64,000 nucleotides of DNA from Onthophagus taurus. Its lineage: Eukaryota > Arthropoda > Insecta > Coleoptera > Scarabaeidae. Location of the stretch: contig NC_091976.1 of NCBI RefSeq assembly GCF_036711975.1, forward strand, positions 27,218,001 to 27,282,000, read 5' to 3'. Shown here piece by piece: positions 12,290 through 23,446 of this stretch (the stretch's first letter is position 1; each line of letters begins with the position of its first letter). The position numbers and the translations under genes are program-made. The notes below the pieces were generated by a model. That model saw only the letters and a program-made list of their open reading frames with translations. It made no database searches and had not been told where the DNA came from.

Positions 12290-14780
12290 TGGAAACATCA
12301 TCATTATCACTTTGGTATCAGTTACAATAACATGAAACAAGAAGTTCACGACATAAACAAAGATAGACATTAATTTCGTCACTTAGGTCCATCAATATCT
12401 AACAAAATTTCACTCATATTTTTGGATGAACTCTTCAACGATTTATTATATTTTGGGTAAAATACATCATAAAAGAATAAAAAAATGTACCAACCTCAAT
12501 CGTCAACCCAATGAACCATGAATCGTGAAAATATCAATAATGAGACTGCCTACTGTTATCCGTGACATTACTTAAATATAATAATAACTCTTGAAAAATG
12601 TTATCAGGAGAGGCTGTTGCTGACTATGACTGGGGTTGTTGCTGACTTTCATTGTTGAGGTTCACATCATATAAAGTTGTGGTAATAGTTTTATGTTACT
12701 GAGTCAACTATCGAAAAAGCTTTGATCATCATCTTTTGGTTTAGAGATTTTCCAGCAGATTTCGTTTAGTTTGGTTTATCTGACACAATGTTTTGCCAAT
12801 ATCATGGTTTTCTGCTGCAACAGCATCCCATAACTTATTTAGCAAGTATCACTTATGATGATGAGGGTCCTTCTGATCCCAGAGAGCAATAACATGAAAC
12901 AAGAATTTCACGACATATACCAAGATAGACATTATTTTGGCAAATTTCATCACTTAGGTTCATCAACAAAATTTCACTCGTATTTTTGCATGAACTCTTC
13001 AACGATTGATTATATTTTGGGTAAAATACATCATAAAATAATCAAAAAATGGACCAACCTCAATCGTCAACCCATTGAACCATGAACCATGAAAATATCA
13101 ATACTGAGACTGCCTACTATAATCCGTGACATTACTTAAATATGATAATAATCTGTAAAATTCTGCAATTCTTGCAAAATGCTATCAGGAGAGGCTGTTG
13201 CTGACTATGACTGGGGTTGTTGTTGATTTTCATGTTGTGGTTCAGATCATATAAAGTAGTGGTAATAGTTTTATGTTAGGAAATAAACTATCGAAAAAGC
13301 TTTGATCATCATCTTTTAGTTTAGAGTATTGATTTTCCAGCAGTTTTAGTTTAGTTTGCTTTATCTGACACAATGTTTTTCCAATATCATGGTCTTCAGT
13401 CATAATTGATTGAACCATGAAAATATCAATAATGACGTTACTTAAAAATGATAAAAACTCTTGCAAAATGCTATCAGGAGCGGGTGTTGTTGACTGTGAC
13501 TGGTTTTGTTGCTGACTTTCATTGTTGTAGCTCAGATCATATAAAGTTGTGGTAATAGTTTTATGTTAGTGAGTAAACTATCGAAAATGCTTTGATCATC
13601 ATCTTTTGGTTTAGAATACTGATTTTTCAGCAGTTTTAGTTTAGTTTGCTTTATCTGACACAATGTTTTGCCAATATCATGGTCTTCTGCTGCAACAGCA
13701 TCCCATAACTTATTTAGCAAGTATCACTTATGATGATGAGGGCCCTTCTGATCCCAGAAAGTATTTTTAACACTGTATAAAATGACTACTAACGAAGAAA
13801 ATAATTAGTCCTTAATGGAAACGTTATCATTAACACTTTGGTATAAGTTACAATAACATGAAACAAGAATTTCACGACATATACCAAGATAGACATTATT
13901 TTGGCAAATTTCATCACTTAGGTTCATCAACAAAATTTCACTCGTATTTTTGCATGAATTCTTCAACGATTGATTATATTTTGGGTAAAATACATCATAA
14001 AATAATCAAAAAATGGACCAACCTCAATCGTCAACCCATTGAACCATGAACCATGAAAATATCAATACTGAGACTGCCTACTATAATCCGTGACATTACT
14101 TAAATATGATAATAATCTGTAAAATTCTGCAATTTTTGCAAAATGCTATCAGGAGAGGCTGTTGGTGACTATGACTGGGGTTGTTGTTGATTTTCATTGT
14201 TGTGGTTCAGATCATATAAAGTAGTGGTAATAGTTTTATGTTAGGAAATAAACTATCGAAAAAGCTTTGATCATCATCTTTTAGTTTAGAGTATTGATTT
14301 TCCAGCAGTTTTAGTTTAGTTTGCTTTATCTGACACAATGTTTTTCCAATATCATGGTCTTCAGTCATAATTGATTGAACCATGAAAATATCAATAATGA
14401 CGTTACTTAAAAATGATAACAACTCTTGCAAAATGCTATCAGGAGCGGGTGTTGTTGACTGTGACTGGTTTTGTTGCTGACTTTCATTGTTGTAGCTCAG
14501 ATCATATAAAGTTGTGGTAATAGTTTTATGTTAGTGAGTAAACTATCGAAAATGCTTTGATCATCATCTTTTGGTTTAGAATACTGATTTTTCAGCAGTT
14601 TTAGTTTTGTTTGCTTTATCTGACACAATGTTTTTCCAATATCATGGTCTTCAGTCATAATTGATATGATGATGAGGATGTTTCTTTGGTTAGCTGCGAC
14701 GAAAACAAATCTGCTCGCTTCTAGTAGTACTATGGTCGCAATGCTCGATGCCTGACTATGCATCCTCACACTTGCTTACA
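12290..14780. mobile_element. Tandem PIF/Harbinger-derived copies
   Basis: Three related copies lie at about 12290-12850, 12870-13740 and 13795-14770. The last two are near-identical, offset by 964-965 bp. On the + strand each carries a fragment resembling the N-terminus of a PIF/Harbinger transposase (FHSYFCMNSSTIDYILGKIH, then TNLNRQPIEP; 12855-13085 and 13858-14049). On the - strand are BESS-like tails ending FFDSLFPNIKLLPLLYMI (13242-13466, 14207-14431) and a variant (13532-13720, 14497-14769), so each unit holds the tail twice. Harbinger elements typically carry a transposase plus a MADF/Myb-type protein, so this looks like a decayed non-autonomous unit keeping one end of each gene. A related copy lies at 52370-53000. 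Confidence 0.78.
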
Positions 14781-16265
14781 TTCATTTGTTTTCTTCTGCT
14801 TTACTTGACTCTTTGCTCTTCATTCCATTATGTCATTTAGTCACATGGCGAATGTAGTATCTGGAAATAATTTGGAAATGTTAACAAAGTCATTCGTTCT
14901 AATAACAAAAAAGTAAATATACTACGTTATGACAATCATTAATTATTTAAGTAAGAAAAATTGTTTGGATAAACTGGCACATATATAATTTCATTAGATA
15001 TTCAGTTCAGAAGAATTAGAAGAATCAAATAAATGGATAATAAGAGAAAAAAATGTATAACAATCGGAATTGTGCAAAAAAAATATTACGCAAGAGTACA
15101 CCAAGACCAGAAAACTCGTCAAGAATAAGGACTATGTCCGTAATATCTGCAGAAATGATGGTAAATTAATACCGTATTTAATAATTATAAAGTACCAATG
15201 CAATTTTATTAAAAATCGAAGTGAAGGTACACCAATAATGTGAAATACGAGAATTGGTGTACACTCTTACGGGGGCAGGTGTTTTTATCCAGCCGAAACT
15301 CTCTTGTATAATTTATATACGCATAGTAATGAGAAGACCGCCGGCCTACATATCGCGCCTACCGCACTCCTCGCAGTTTTCCTTTTCATCTCATTCGGTT
15401 CTTCTCCTTATTCAAGTATTCGCAATAACTTCCTGATCTTTTCCTCTCATCCATTCCACCCGTTATTTTTATTTACGACGAGAATCGTATGGACTTAAGA
15501 TTCGCAACCCGCCGTCAAGATCATAATTTATACAAAAATAGTATTCGGTTGCAATTAGTGCGTACGCGTTATTCGCGTGTACGAACACGTGTATAGCGTA
15601 TTGGGTCCGCAATAAAACACTCTGTATTTGGCGGATTGTGGTCGACGTTGAATCGTACAGCGCCGGGTCCTAATTAAACTAGGTTCATATATGGTAGGAA
15701 TCGAGCCTTTTGGCGGAAGATTTCGTACGTTCAAACCGAAGAGGTCAATAAATATCGGAGCTTAATTGGCGGCGTCTCTCGTGATGCACGCACGTTCGTC
15801 ACTTTAATCGTCCTTTTTTCTTCTTCAACAAATTTCGTCCTCGCAATGTCGATTTCATGTAAGTTGTCGTTGTTGCGCGTTCGAGACGTGTTTTAATTCG
15901 CAGCTCGACCATAAATCAATTTCAAAGGGATCTACACAAAATCTCTCGTTTCCTACTATAACTGTTCACCGTTATACCCTTAAATCAGAAACCGTTTCGT
16001 CCAGATGCACACCCTCATAACCCAGAAATATGACACCCCCGCGCAAAAACGATATTCACGAAGATTAAAATGGAATTTGGGTCATGGATCAGTACAAGAA
16101 CGGTAAAAATTTGATTCAAAGGGATCTCCCGGATATCAATAAAATAGATAAAAAAGAACCTAGTTTCGAAAAAGTACCGCTACATTTCGACCCCTCTAGA
16201 AAAATACCCCCCTTAACGTACCTAAGCTGTTGCTTTCACCGGGACCCTCATATATTTCCTTCCAA
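14781..16265. other. Upstream region of asense, no gene seen
   Basis: No coding exon recognised. From 15240 onward the sequence is richer in G+C and CpG than the neighbouring transposon-laden DNA, and it is non-repetitive. A GCAGGTG E-box lies at 15275-15281, about 1 kb upstream of the asense TATA sequence. Frames of 60-64 codons at 15254-15498 overlap each other and look accidental. Confidence 0.5.
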
Positions 16266-16270
16266 TATAA

Positions 16271-16289
16271 CAGCTGTACGCTATAAAAA
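16271..16289 (+). promoter_or_regulatory. asense core promoter candidate: E-box plus TATA
   Basis: CAGCTG at 16271-16276 is followed five bases later by TATAAAAA at 16282-16289, about 250 bp upstream of the asense start codon. The E-box core fits proneural bHLH/Daughterless sites; Drosophila asense is known to be switched on through E-boxes close to its promoter. A TCAGTC Inr-like sequence lies near 16366, too far from this TATA to pair with it, so the start site is not fixed. Confidence 0.5.
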
Positions 16290-16537
16290 CCGCGCCAACC
16301 CCCTTCGAGGGGAGGAGTTTATTTGTTATGGGACTCGTGCCGTCTGCGTTCTGCTGCGAAATACAGTCAGTCGGTATCAATACACGCGACAAAACCAACT
16401 TTTAATCGGTCGCAATTGGTATACGAGTCAATTAGCGACGTCGCTCGTTAGCGCGGGATCGTCGAAACGTAAAACCGCCAAGAACCGTTTAGTCATACAC
16501 TCGAAGTGGCGATAATTACGTACAAACGGCGTCTTAA

Positions 16538-17500
16538 ATGACCGGGTTCAGTGTTTGCGCGCCCACGGAAAGTAAAATGAACATTTTGCAACAGTCCGCA
16601 ACGTCAAACACGACGAACGAAAGACGAGGTGACGTGATCATAATCAGGAAGCCGACTATTTTACCAAATACTAAAGACGACATACTTCTCACCAACACGG
16701 CCAAAAAGAAACGACAAACAGAGAAAAACAACAAATACGTGCAGAAGCCGGCTCCTTTAGCAGTTGCGAGAAGAAACGCTCGAGAAAGAAATCGAGTAAA
16801 GCAAGTGAATAATGGTTTTGCAACTTTAAGACAACACATACCCAACTCGATAGCAGCAGCTTTTGAATCAAACTCCGGAAGATCTGGGAATAAAAAACTA
16901 AGTAAAGTAGAAACTTTAAGGATGGCTGTGGAATACATTCGAAGTTTAGAGCACATTTTAGCTTCAGATGGTTGCGAAATGCCTACATATTCAAACCAAA
17001 CGTTTTCCTTCATCTCATCCCCACATTCAGATGATGATGATTTATCAAATCCAACTCCACCTCCAACACAAACGTACAAACTCGAAAATAACCATCAATA
17101 TCACCACATCATCCCAGTTTACGACGATCCAACTACAATCAACATCGACGATTCCTTATTAACAGAACAAATGATCGATGAAAATATGGTGTTTGATGAA
17201 GATTTGAATTTGCTAAATTCCATACACACCACAGCTTCTTTATCCCCCGAAGTATACAGTGATAACTCTCTTTCACCAAGTGATAAAAACGAAAAATATA
17301 CGTTCAAAACTGAAAACGTATTCAAAGAGGACACCATTTATAAGACTGAGAACGTTTTCAAAACGGAAATGGACGTAAAAATTAAAGTGGAACAACCAAT
17401 CGAGCTTGAAGTGCCTGAAGAACACAAGGAAAATATGTTACACGTTGGAATGTTATCGTCATGGTGGGAACAACAACATATTCAGGTTCAAAATAGCTAG
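16538..17500 (+). CDS. ase: Achaete-scute family bHLH factor, asense
   Basis: The protein has 320 residues in a single uninterrupted exon, as usual for AS-C genes. The bHLH domain spans about residues 77-141: basic region [15 protein letters not shown], then helix 1, a long loop, and helix 2 [19 protein letters not shown]. The [19 protein letters not shown] form and the extended loop resemble Drosophila Asense more than Achaete, Scute or Lethal of scute, whose helix 2 begins KISKVDTLRIAVEYIR. The C-terminus has an acidic, Ser-rich region, a short internal repeat (KTENVF twice, about residues 265-285) and a terminal SSWWEQQ, like the conserved aromatic tail of AS-C proteins. It should dimerise with Daughterless, bind E-boxes and act in neural precursors. 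A CYP4G gene lies 18 kb downstream, as expected for asense. A second Met at residue 14 is an alternative start. Family call is firm; the ase assignment is likely. Confidence 0.92.
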   Translation: MTGFSVCAPTESKMNILQQSATSNTTNERRGDVIIIRKPTILPNTKDDILLTNTAKKKRQTEKNNKYVQKPAPLAVARRNARERNRVKQVNNGFATLRQHIPNSIAAAFESNSGRSGNKKLSKVETLRMAVEYIRSLEHILASDGCEMPTYSNQTFSFISSPHSDDDDLSNPTPPPTQTYKLENNHQYHHIIPVYDDPTTINIDDSLLTEQMIDENMVFDEDLNLLNSIHTTASLSPEVYSDNSLSPSDKNEKYTFKTENVFKEDTIYKTENVFKTEMDVKIKVEQPIELEVPEEHKENMLHVGMLSSWWEQQHIQVQNS

Positions 17501-18885
17501 TCAGAGGAATTTTTCATTTAATTTTACGTGAGTAGTTTATTTTAACAAGAAAATGTTTGTTTTTAAATTATCACCTGCTACCCGTATGAAATATCTTTAT
17601 TTTTAAAGAATCGATGCAGGTTAATACTTCAATAAGAAACCTAACGTATTTTTCTAAAAAAAAAAACCGGTCGTGAAAACAAAATTTTGCCCAGCAACAC
17701 CAGAAACCATAGCATCAAAACCCGCAGGGTAAAGACGGGTTAGGATAGGTTATGTTTTTCAACAAGCAATGTCCAGACGGTTGTCGTCTCCTCGCGCAAA
17801 ACACGTTTCTCACTTCTTCCGGAGTTACGTTTTTCGCGCATTGAATCCCCGGGGATCAAAAGCGTCCTGGAAGAGAAGGAGAAGAATGGCTGACTCTCGT
17901 GGTTCGGCATTGTGAAAAAGAAGCGACCGTCTGGGCCACGGGAGCCGGAATAAAAGGGCCCCGCGTGTAGTTAGCCCCGTTGAATGGGTCTCGGCCGCCT
18001 CTATTAAGGTCAAAAACTCCAAGGTTCAATGTCATCTCCGAGACACAATCGAGACGTATCATTTAAATATTAAGTTTCCTAGTAAAACGATACCGAGATC
18101 ATTGAAGCTTTTCGAGTCATAGTAAATGAAAAGGTTGTTATTTGAAATTGGGATTTCGAAAATTTCGAAAACGATTAAGATGAAAGATAAAAGAAATTTA
18201 TTTTAGCAAAAAGGGTTGGCGTCCTTTTTTTTTTTTGGATTACCCAAGCCAGATTAATTTTTTTAGGCTATTGTCTATTAGTTACCTGGGTCGCTTTTTT
18301 TAATATCATCCCAACTCAAAAATTCTTGAAGCGAAAATTTATTTATTCTAAAAGTATGGACCATTCAAGATTGGCAGACAAAGAAATGCGAAGGGACTTA
18401 AAAGAGCTTTCGCATGATCGAATTTAATTTCGTAATAAAAATCCAACGAATTTTATTCAACGAAATATCGACCACCTTAAAAGAAATATTTATAGAAACA
18501 ACAACGATTTGAACTGGGATGGTGGAGGTTCTATTTTCGATTTTTGTTGCCTGGCACGAGTTTTCGGCATTCTCCAGACGTAGACGTCGTCGTAGGTGGA
18601 TGAAGGCCCCCGTTTTCTTTAAGACACTTGCGGCGGGCTCACGTATGCCCATTATTTAAAGGACTTCCGCAGGGGAACTCGCAGTCCGCCACATGTGCGC
18701 TCCACAGGTCTGTGAAACGTATGACATATGGCACGCTCCTGTACGGCGGTTCTCGTCTGGAATCGCATTCTGATGTCTAAAAGGAGACTACTTGTAAACC
18801 CACCTAGCAACCGCCTTTTCACGTGCCAAAATTTAAACCCAAAACAATATTAGATACGAAATAAAATCTTTTTAACATATTTTTT
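17501..18885. other. asense 3' flank, no gene seen
   Basis: No further coding exon recognised. 17700-18060 and 18540-18800 are notably rich in CpG and non-repetitive. No canonical AATAAA close to the asense stop was found, so its 3' end is not placed. The short opposite-strand frames here (65-84 codons) have no recognisable domain. Confidence 0.5.
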
Positions 18886-20680
18886 TTAAATTATTGTGTT
18901 AAAAGTAGTTCTAGTGTTAGTTTTAGTTTTACACTAGCACTGTTACTATGTAGAACTCACATTAGACCTAGAACTAGAAACATTTGGATTTAGCCGTACG
19001 TCTCTTAAGACGGCTAACCCCGAATGATTCTATTTCTAGGTATAGTGTTGGTTCTAGTTTTACACTAGTACTGTTATTATGCAGAATTAACACTGTATGT
19101 AGACCTAGAATCATTTGGGTTTAGCCGCACGTCTCTAAAGACGGCTAAACCCGAATGATTCTAGTTCCAGGTATAGTGTTAGTTCTAGTTTTACACTTGC
19201 ACTATCACTAGAACTAACATTCGGTACTTTAGGTACAGTGTTAATGCTACATAATATCAGTGCTAGTGTAAAACTAGAACTAACACTATATCTACAACTA
19301 GAATCATTCAACTGTGCTAGTGTAAAACTAGTGTATGATTCAAGCTCTAGATATAGTGTTACTTCTAGTTTTACACTAGCACTGTTACTATGTAAAACAG
19401 TCCCACATAAAATCTAGAACTAACACTATACCTAGAACTAGAATCATTCGGGTTTAGCCGTCTTTAGAGACGTGCGGCTAAACCCAAATGATTCTAGTTC
19501 TAAGTATAGTGTTAGATCTACAGAGTAACAGTGCTAGTGTAAAACTAGAACTAACACTATATCTACAACTAGAATCATTCAACTGTGCTAGTGTAAAACT
19601 AGTGTATGATTCAAGCTCTAGATATAGTGTTACTTCTAGTTTTACACTAGCACTGTTACTATGTAAAACAGTCCCACATAAAATCTAGAACTAACACTAT
19701 ACCTAGAACTAGAATCATTCGGGTTTAGCCGTCTTTAGAGACGTGCGGCTAAACCCGATTGATTCTAGTTCTAAGTATAGTGTTAGTTCTATAGAGTAAC
19801 AGTGCTAGCGTAAAACTAGAACTAACACTATATCTAAAACTAGAATCACTCAACTGTGCTAGTCTAAAACTAGTGTATGATTCAATTTCTAGATATTGTG
19901 TTAGTTCTAGTTTTACACGAGCACTGTTACTATCTAGAACAGTCTCACATAAAATCTAGAACTAAGACTATACCTAGAACTAGAATCATTCGGGTTTAGC
20001 CGTCTTTAGAGACGTGCGGCTAAACCCAAATGATTCTAGTTCTAAGTATAGTGTTAGTTCTACAGAGTAACAGTGCTAGTGTAAAACTAGAACTAACACT
20101 ATATCTACAACTAGAATCATTCAACTGTGCTATGTAAAACAGTCCCACATAAAATCTAGAACTAACACTATACCTAGAACTAGAATCATTCGGGTTTAGC
20201 CGTCTTTAGAGACGTGCGGCTAAACCCAAATGATTCTAGTTCTAAGTATAGTGTTAGTTCTACAGAGTAACAGTGCTAGTGTAAAACTAGAACTAACACT
20301 ATATCTACAACTAGAATCATTCAACTGTGCTATGTAAAACAGTCTCACATAAAATCTAGAACTAAGACTATACCTAGAACTAGAATCATTCGGGTTTAGC
20401 CGTCTTTAGAGACGTGCGGCTAAACCCAAATGATTCTAGTTCTAAGTATAGTGTTAGTTCTACAGAGTAACAGTGTTAGTGTAAAACTAGAACTATCACT
20501 GTATCTAGAACTAGAATCATTCAAGTGTGCTAGTGTAAAATTAGAACTAATACTATATCTAGAACTAGAATCAATCGGGTTTAGCCGTCTTTAGAGACAT
20601 GCGGCTAAACCCAAATGATTCTAGTTCTAGATATAGTGTTAGTTCTAATTTTACACTAGCGCACTTGAATGATTCTACAC
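18886..20680. repeat. Palindrome array A (foldback repeats)
   Basis: Eight copies of a roughly 36-bp hairpin core occur at about 18988, 19123, 19453, 19732, 19993, 20193, 20393 and 20578. The core pairs GGGTTTAGCCG with CGGCTAAACCC around a TCTTTAGAGACG-like centre. Each core is flanked by inverted arms of about 35 bp (TAGAACTAACACTATA on the left, its complement on the right), so one unit is a near-perfect palindrome of about 105 bp. Units are joined by spacers containing CTAGTGTAAAACTAG-type inverted repeats. The repeat step falls from about 280 to 180 bp across the array. The first two cores have the opposite central orientation to the other six. No protein-coding potential. Confidence 0.95.
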
Positions 20681-21170
20681 TGAGGGAAATTATTCTTGAC
20701 TTTCAAGAAAAAATAATCTTGAATGTATTTCTTAGAAACAAATATAAGATACTCTTAAAACAAAAATATTCTTTTGTTTTAAGAATAGAAATATTATGGA
20801 ATAAAGTATATCATATTTTTAGCATCGAAGAATATCAATTTTTTGTATCAAAAAATTCATTGTTGCGTCAATAATTTAAAATACTCAAATGAAGAATTAT
20901 ACAAGATTGTTGTTACATGAATAAGTTTTCTCAAAAGAAAGATACGTTATTCTTGACTTAAGAAATCTATTTTCGATACGATTTTTTTCAAGATTATTGA
21001 TTTACTTTCACTAAGAATTCGTTTTCTTGAGAATCAAAAATTTTTGTATACTTGTTTTGAGAATATGTGGTTTTTCTTCACTCAACATAATGATCTTCTT
21101 GTGGATATACAAGAATATGATAAGCTTGAGCCAAGAGTAATAATCTTCGTTCAAGAATATAAGTTATACT
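20681..21170. other. Gene-free, AT-rich
   Basis: A frame of 91 codons overlaps the end of the palindrome array and has no known motif. The stretch is rich in CAAGAA/TTCTTG words but otherwise unremarkable. Confidence 0.4.
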
Positions 21171-21245
21171 TAGCACTAGAATCATTTGGACTTAGCCCCA
21201 CGTGTCTAAGGACAGCTAAACATGATTGTAGTTCTAGGTATAGTG
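21171..21245. repeat. Diverged single palindrome of the foldback family
   Basis: ACTTAGCCCCACGTGTCTAA followed by a partial complementary arm, with AGCACTAGAATCATTTGG on the left and TGTAGTTCTAGGTATAGTG on the right. This is a decayed copy of the core seen in arrays A and B. Confidence 0.7.
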
Positions 21246-23143
21246 AAATATATTTTTGTATATCGCATCTTAAATGACATTCTCTGTATATTTTCATCGT
21301 GAGAACACCCCAAAAGGTTTTTCAAGAAGAATCTCAACGTACTCGGAGAAGTCAGTGAGAAAATAGCTGGGTCACGAAACGGGAAAGACAATACCCGACC
21401 ATTTTTTTTATAACCCTACATAAGAGAAAAAAAAATCGGTAGTGAAAATTAACATAATTTCCACATTAAGGTCCCTTGTTGTCAGTTAGGCCCTTCCTTT
21501 ATGTCCTCAGCGTACGGTCGTCCGTTTAGCGAGACCAAAGATAATTTTCTAGTGAGTACTTGCTTGATTTATCCTCTACTTTCGCATTGTCCTTGAGGAT
21601 TTATGGTCGACTATACAGCGACCTCGGTCTTATATTGAGAGCAGGAGGTCGACGATATGGTTTCGACGGAGGATCAACTCTTATATTATAAAAAGGGGGA
21701 ACCTAAAAAAGGAGCCTGGACCCTAATCAAATAGAATTAAAATAGGGCTGGGAAATAAACCTCCACCTTTAAAACTGGTCCATCACAAATATTTACTTCC
21801 TACTGTTTAAAATTGTATCATTTTTCAAAATTTATTTAAACGAAATTATTGAAATTTAAACGTAAATCGCAAGGTTCTTATCATGTACAGATTTACGTCC
21901 AACGATTACGTGTCGTTGAATATATCATCGTTGTAGACGTTAAGACCCCGATTACGTGTGGGCGTATATCATCAGATTAAAAGTCGAATCTCTCGCGGCT
22001 CTTGTAACTTGGCGTCGGTGGCGTCAAAACATTTTGACAAAGCACCCGCGGCGTTCTTTTTCCTTTTCAAGAGAGTGAACGAAAATTCGGGACGTCTTCA
22101 TTCTCGTGCGCTTTCGAGGACCGCATTCCTAAGTAGATTAGCCGGGAAAGACGAAGAAGTAAAATCGTGGAATCATCTCTTGTATACTCCGGCTACTTGT
22201 AGCCGCAGAGACCTAGTCATTACGTCAGTATATTACGGTCCTTGATACGACTCCATTCAGACGACGTATTTACGACCCCCTTTACTGTCACTTTCATTGC
22301 TTTCGTTTTTATTATTATGGATGTCTTATTTAGGACTTTAAAGAGGCGGGTTGACGGTCGCTTAAAGTATTATTTACTTCTTCTTCTTTTCTCGTACTCC
22401 TCACGTACGATATACCTATTTAACAGATTAAAATTTAAACGAGTTGTAAATTTTTTATTAAATAATCTACGACTTCTGATTAAGAACAAATTAACTTTCC
22501 CTATTTCTTACACATATTTTTCTTAACCCCTTCGTTTTACCGGCTTAAAATAAAAAGAAAACACCAAATTTCCATTACCAACGGTAGATACAACACAGAC
22601 GGGAGGCGTTTAGTTCAATAAAAGAAGATTTCTAGTCCTCTCGATACGACTTATCTTAATAGAAGCCATATTTTGACGCCCGACAACAAATGTATAACAT
22701 TCCAACTAGACGTAGCCGACTTTATCACGGTAGAAATAGAAAAAAAATCAACCTCGAAGAACACAACTAATTTCGATTAGGAAACCGAAAAACGAACCGG
22801 ATCTTTTCTCTTTCATTTTGAAAAGTCGAACCCGCGTCATTTGTAACAATTATGATAGGACATTTACACTTTAGGCGTCTGTAGAAGCATTTTTTTTGTT
22901 AAAGGGACGATAAGAACGCGAAAGAGGAGGAGTGGTGGCGCCTCCTACCGTCCGAAAAGGACGTAGATAAACGTGTCCGCGGTACACAGCAACTCACTTA
23001 AAAAGTAAAGTGGCGACCGAGAGGTTTTTGAGAACAACAGTATCAATTTGTAATTAGAGGTGTTCCTGATTAACTTTTTCATTTCGAGGCCTCGCCTCGG
23101 TTTAGATTTTCATCTTAAGATAAACCGAGTTTAATTAATGATG
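21246..23143. other. Gene-free spacer between palindrome arrays
   Basis: Frames at 21958-22245 and 22242-22526 (94-95 codons) have no recognisable domain. 21440-23060 is non-repetitive with moderate G+C. It may be single-copy intergenic DNA between asense and CYP4G. No RNA gene seen. Confidence 0.45.
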
Positions 23144-23258
23144 TTAATTTTCTAAAGTAAAATACTTTTAAAAGGATCCTTAAATCAACCTGGGGGTATA
23201 TTTACTTAAATTAAAATTTTAAAAAAGAATATGTTGAAATTTCAAAAGATTAATTTTC
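23144..23258. repeat. Direct repeat 1 flanking palindrome array B
   Basis: About 115 bp, near-identical to 24947-25061, including CTTTTAAAAGGATCCTTAAA and ATGTTGAAATTTCAAAAGAT. The two copies bracket the hairpin MITE and palindrome array B. Confidence 0.93.
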
Positions 23259-23282
23259 ACTAGCACTGTTAATATATACAAT

Positions 23283-23446
23283 GTGTTAATTAATTATTAA
23301 TTATCGAACTCGATGTCATCATTGCAAGTATGCAACCAATATCACAGTACAATACGCATCATACGCAAATCGCATATTGCAATACTAATACTGTGATATT
23401 GGTTGCATACTTGCAATGATGACGTCAGGTACGATAATTAATTAAA
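23283..23446. mobile_element. Hairpin MITE
   Basis: A perfect inverted repeat has 35-bp arms at 23315-23349 and 23389-23423, starting GTCATCATTGCAAGTATGCA on the left. The loop is 39 bp. Outer AT-rich arms extend the dyad to roughly 23286 and 23446 with mismatches (TTAATTA...ATTATCG and CGATAATTAATTAA). No coding capacity; it looks like a short foldback MITE. Confidence 0.8.

Noticed and set aside
16084-16515. 143-codon + strand frame just upstream of asense
   Set aside because: It runs straight through the E-box and TATA sequence, has no known motif, and ends in the asense leader. Best explained as chance in a G+C-richer patch.
16534-17079. 181-codon - strand frame over asense
   Set aside because: A shadow of the asense coding sequence on the opposite strand, with no domain of its own.
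21958-22526. Two overlapping frames of 94-95 codons
   Set aside because: No family resemblance. The second is rich in hydrophobic and aromatic residues, as expected from AT-rich DNA.
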